This document shows positions 5,705 to 6,453 of a stretch of DNA of 6,453 nt, in pieces. Numbering within the stretch: position 1 is the stretch's first letter; every line of letters begins with the position of its first letter. The translations under genes were made by a program, and so were the position numbers. This stretch comes from Bacillota bacterium (GTDB lineage Bacteria > Bacillota > Clostridia > Peptostreptococcales > Anaerovoracaceae): assembly GCA_022793975.1 (NCBI GenBank), contig JAAWDW010000106.1:1-6453 (forward strand), read 5' to 3'. The notes under the pieces were generated by a model that did no database searches, had not been told where the DNA came from, and saw only the letters and a program-made list of their open reading frames with translations.

Positions 5705-6453
5705 ATGGATAAGAAAGTGCTGCCTGTCGGCAAGCTCGACAGTGAGGTTTTGAAGAAAATAGTTTTTGATAAGATAACATATAAAAGAAACGAAGTTATA
5801 ACACGGCCGGGAATAGGTGAGGATTGTGCAGTGGTGGATTTTGACAAATACGAATGTGTGCTTTCGACAGATCCTATCACGGCGGCAGCTTCCGATATAG
5901 GGAGGCTTGCCATACATATATCGTGCAATGATATAGCTTCAAACGGAGTAGAGCCGCTGGGAATACTTCTTGCTGTTATGCTGCCGCAGGGAACAACGCA
6001 GGAAGACATCGAGCATATTATGGCGGATGCGGGGCGTGCGGCGGAACTTGCGGGTGTGGAGATAATAGGAGGGCACACTGAAATTACGCCGGCTGTAAAT
6101 ACACCTGTAATTGTTTCCACAGCTCTCGGACGAGCAGTGCGCGGCAGTTCGGCGAGCGCTCTTGATATGAAACCCGGTGACCTTATATACATAACAAAGA
6201 CAGCGGGAATAGAGGGCAGCGGCATTATTGCGTGCGACTTTACAGATGAGCTTAAATCAATACTGACGGTGGATGAAATAGATGAAGCAAAGTCGCTTCT
6301 TGATTATGTGAGTGTCATTCCTGAAGGGATAATCGGCGGGGAAGTCGGCACATCAGGAATGCACGATATCACGGAAGGAGGAATATTCGGAGCGGTATGG
6401 GAAATGTGTACCGTGTCGGGAAACGGCGCCAATATATATCCGGAGCGTGTGCC
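5705..6453 (+). CDS. AIR synthase-related (HypE/PurM-like) protein, 3' end outside window
   Basis: The first 249 codons of a gene cut by the window end. The protein belongs to the PurM/HypE/SelD/ThiL ATP-binding superfamily. Visible features are an N-terminal helix (MDKKVLPVGKLDSEVLKKIV), the acidic nucleotide-binding segment GIGEDCAVVDF (36-46), STDPIT (54-59), the superfamily signature region CNDIASNGVEPLGILLA (74-90), GGHTEIT (122-128) and a second-domain MHDITEGGIFGA (219-230), comparable to the MRDPTRGG motif of HypE. HypE makes the thiocarbamate/cyanide ligand of [NiFe] hydrogenases using a C-terminal cysteine. That tail lies beyond the window, so the hypE role cannot be tested, and many Clostridia carry HypE-like AIR synthase-related proteins without a known substrate. 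No other hydrogenase maturation gene is visible. The start is set by a perfect AGGAGG. Probably the third gene of the pcrA-ligA unit, although nothing in the sequence ties it to DNA repair. Confidence 0.85.
   Translation, partial: MDKKVLPVGKLDSEVLKKIVFDKITYKRNEVITRPGIGEDCAVVDFDKYECVLSTDPITAAASDIGRLAIHISCNDIASNGVEPLGILLAVMLPQGTTQEDIEHIMADAGRAAELAGVEIIGGHTEITPAVNTPVIVSTALGRAVRGSSASALDMKPGDLIYITKTAGIEGSGIIACDFTDELKSILTVDEIDEAKSLLDYVSVIPEGIIGGEVGTSGMHDITEGGIFGAVWEMCTVSGNGANIYPERV

Noticed and set aside
5686..6225. Minus-strand open frame of 179 codons at the right end
   Set aside because: Antisense shadow of the HypE-like gene, which has a perfect ribosome site and clear family motifs on the plus strand.
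1..6453. CRISPR array, tRNA, rRNA, insertion sequence or phage element
   Set aside because: No regularly spaced long repeats, cloverleaf-like segments, transposase or integrase motifs or terminal inverted repeats were seen; the gene content is housekeeping.

Overview
The window looks like chromosomal DNA of a Gram-positive Clostridia-type bacterium, possibly near Oscillospiraceae/Ruminococcaceae. This is inferred from the pcrA-ligA gene order known from Bacillus and Clostridia, AGGAGG-type ribosome binding sites, moderately AT-rich coding sequence rich in ATA and AGA codons, and a LigA of a divergent type that I associate with Clostridia. The genus cannot be fixed from the sequence alone.

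Layout: (1) 63-728, minus strand: a complete YoaK/DUF1275-family membrane protein, transcribed leftwards. (2) 729-1182: a 454-bp divergent intergenic region. It holds a candidate promoter for the DUF1275 gene placed so that the transcript would be nearly leaderless, and an extended -10 promoter facing pcrA with a near-consensus Firmicutes LexA (SOS) box on its -35/spacer. Downstream lies a leader of about 200 nt with four ANTGCAG repeats at 14-8-14 spacing. (3) 1183-3486, plus: pcrA, a UvrD/PcrA-type SF1 helicase with all motifs and a C-terminal Tudor-like domain. (4) 3562-5631, plus: ligA, a full-domain NAD+-dependent DNA ligase with several unusual substitutions in the NMN and adenylation sites. 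(5) 5705 to the window edge, plus: the first 249 codons of an AIR-synthase-related (HypE-like) protein, cut by the window end.

The three plus-strand genes are separated by 75 and 73 nt, with no convincing terminator or strong internal promoter between them, so they probably form one transcription unit. PcrA (unwinding, clearing of stalled complexes) and LigA (nick sealing) act in replication and repair, and the candidate LexA box suggests DNA-damage induction of the unit. The HypE-like gene has no obvious link to repair and may simply be co-transcribed.

There is no sign of a mobile element, CRISPR array, tRNA or rRNA. I do not see a wholly new system. The best leads are the LexA box with the repeat-bearing leader, and the active-site divergence of LigA.
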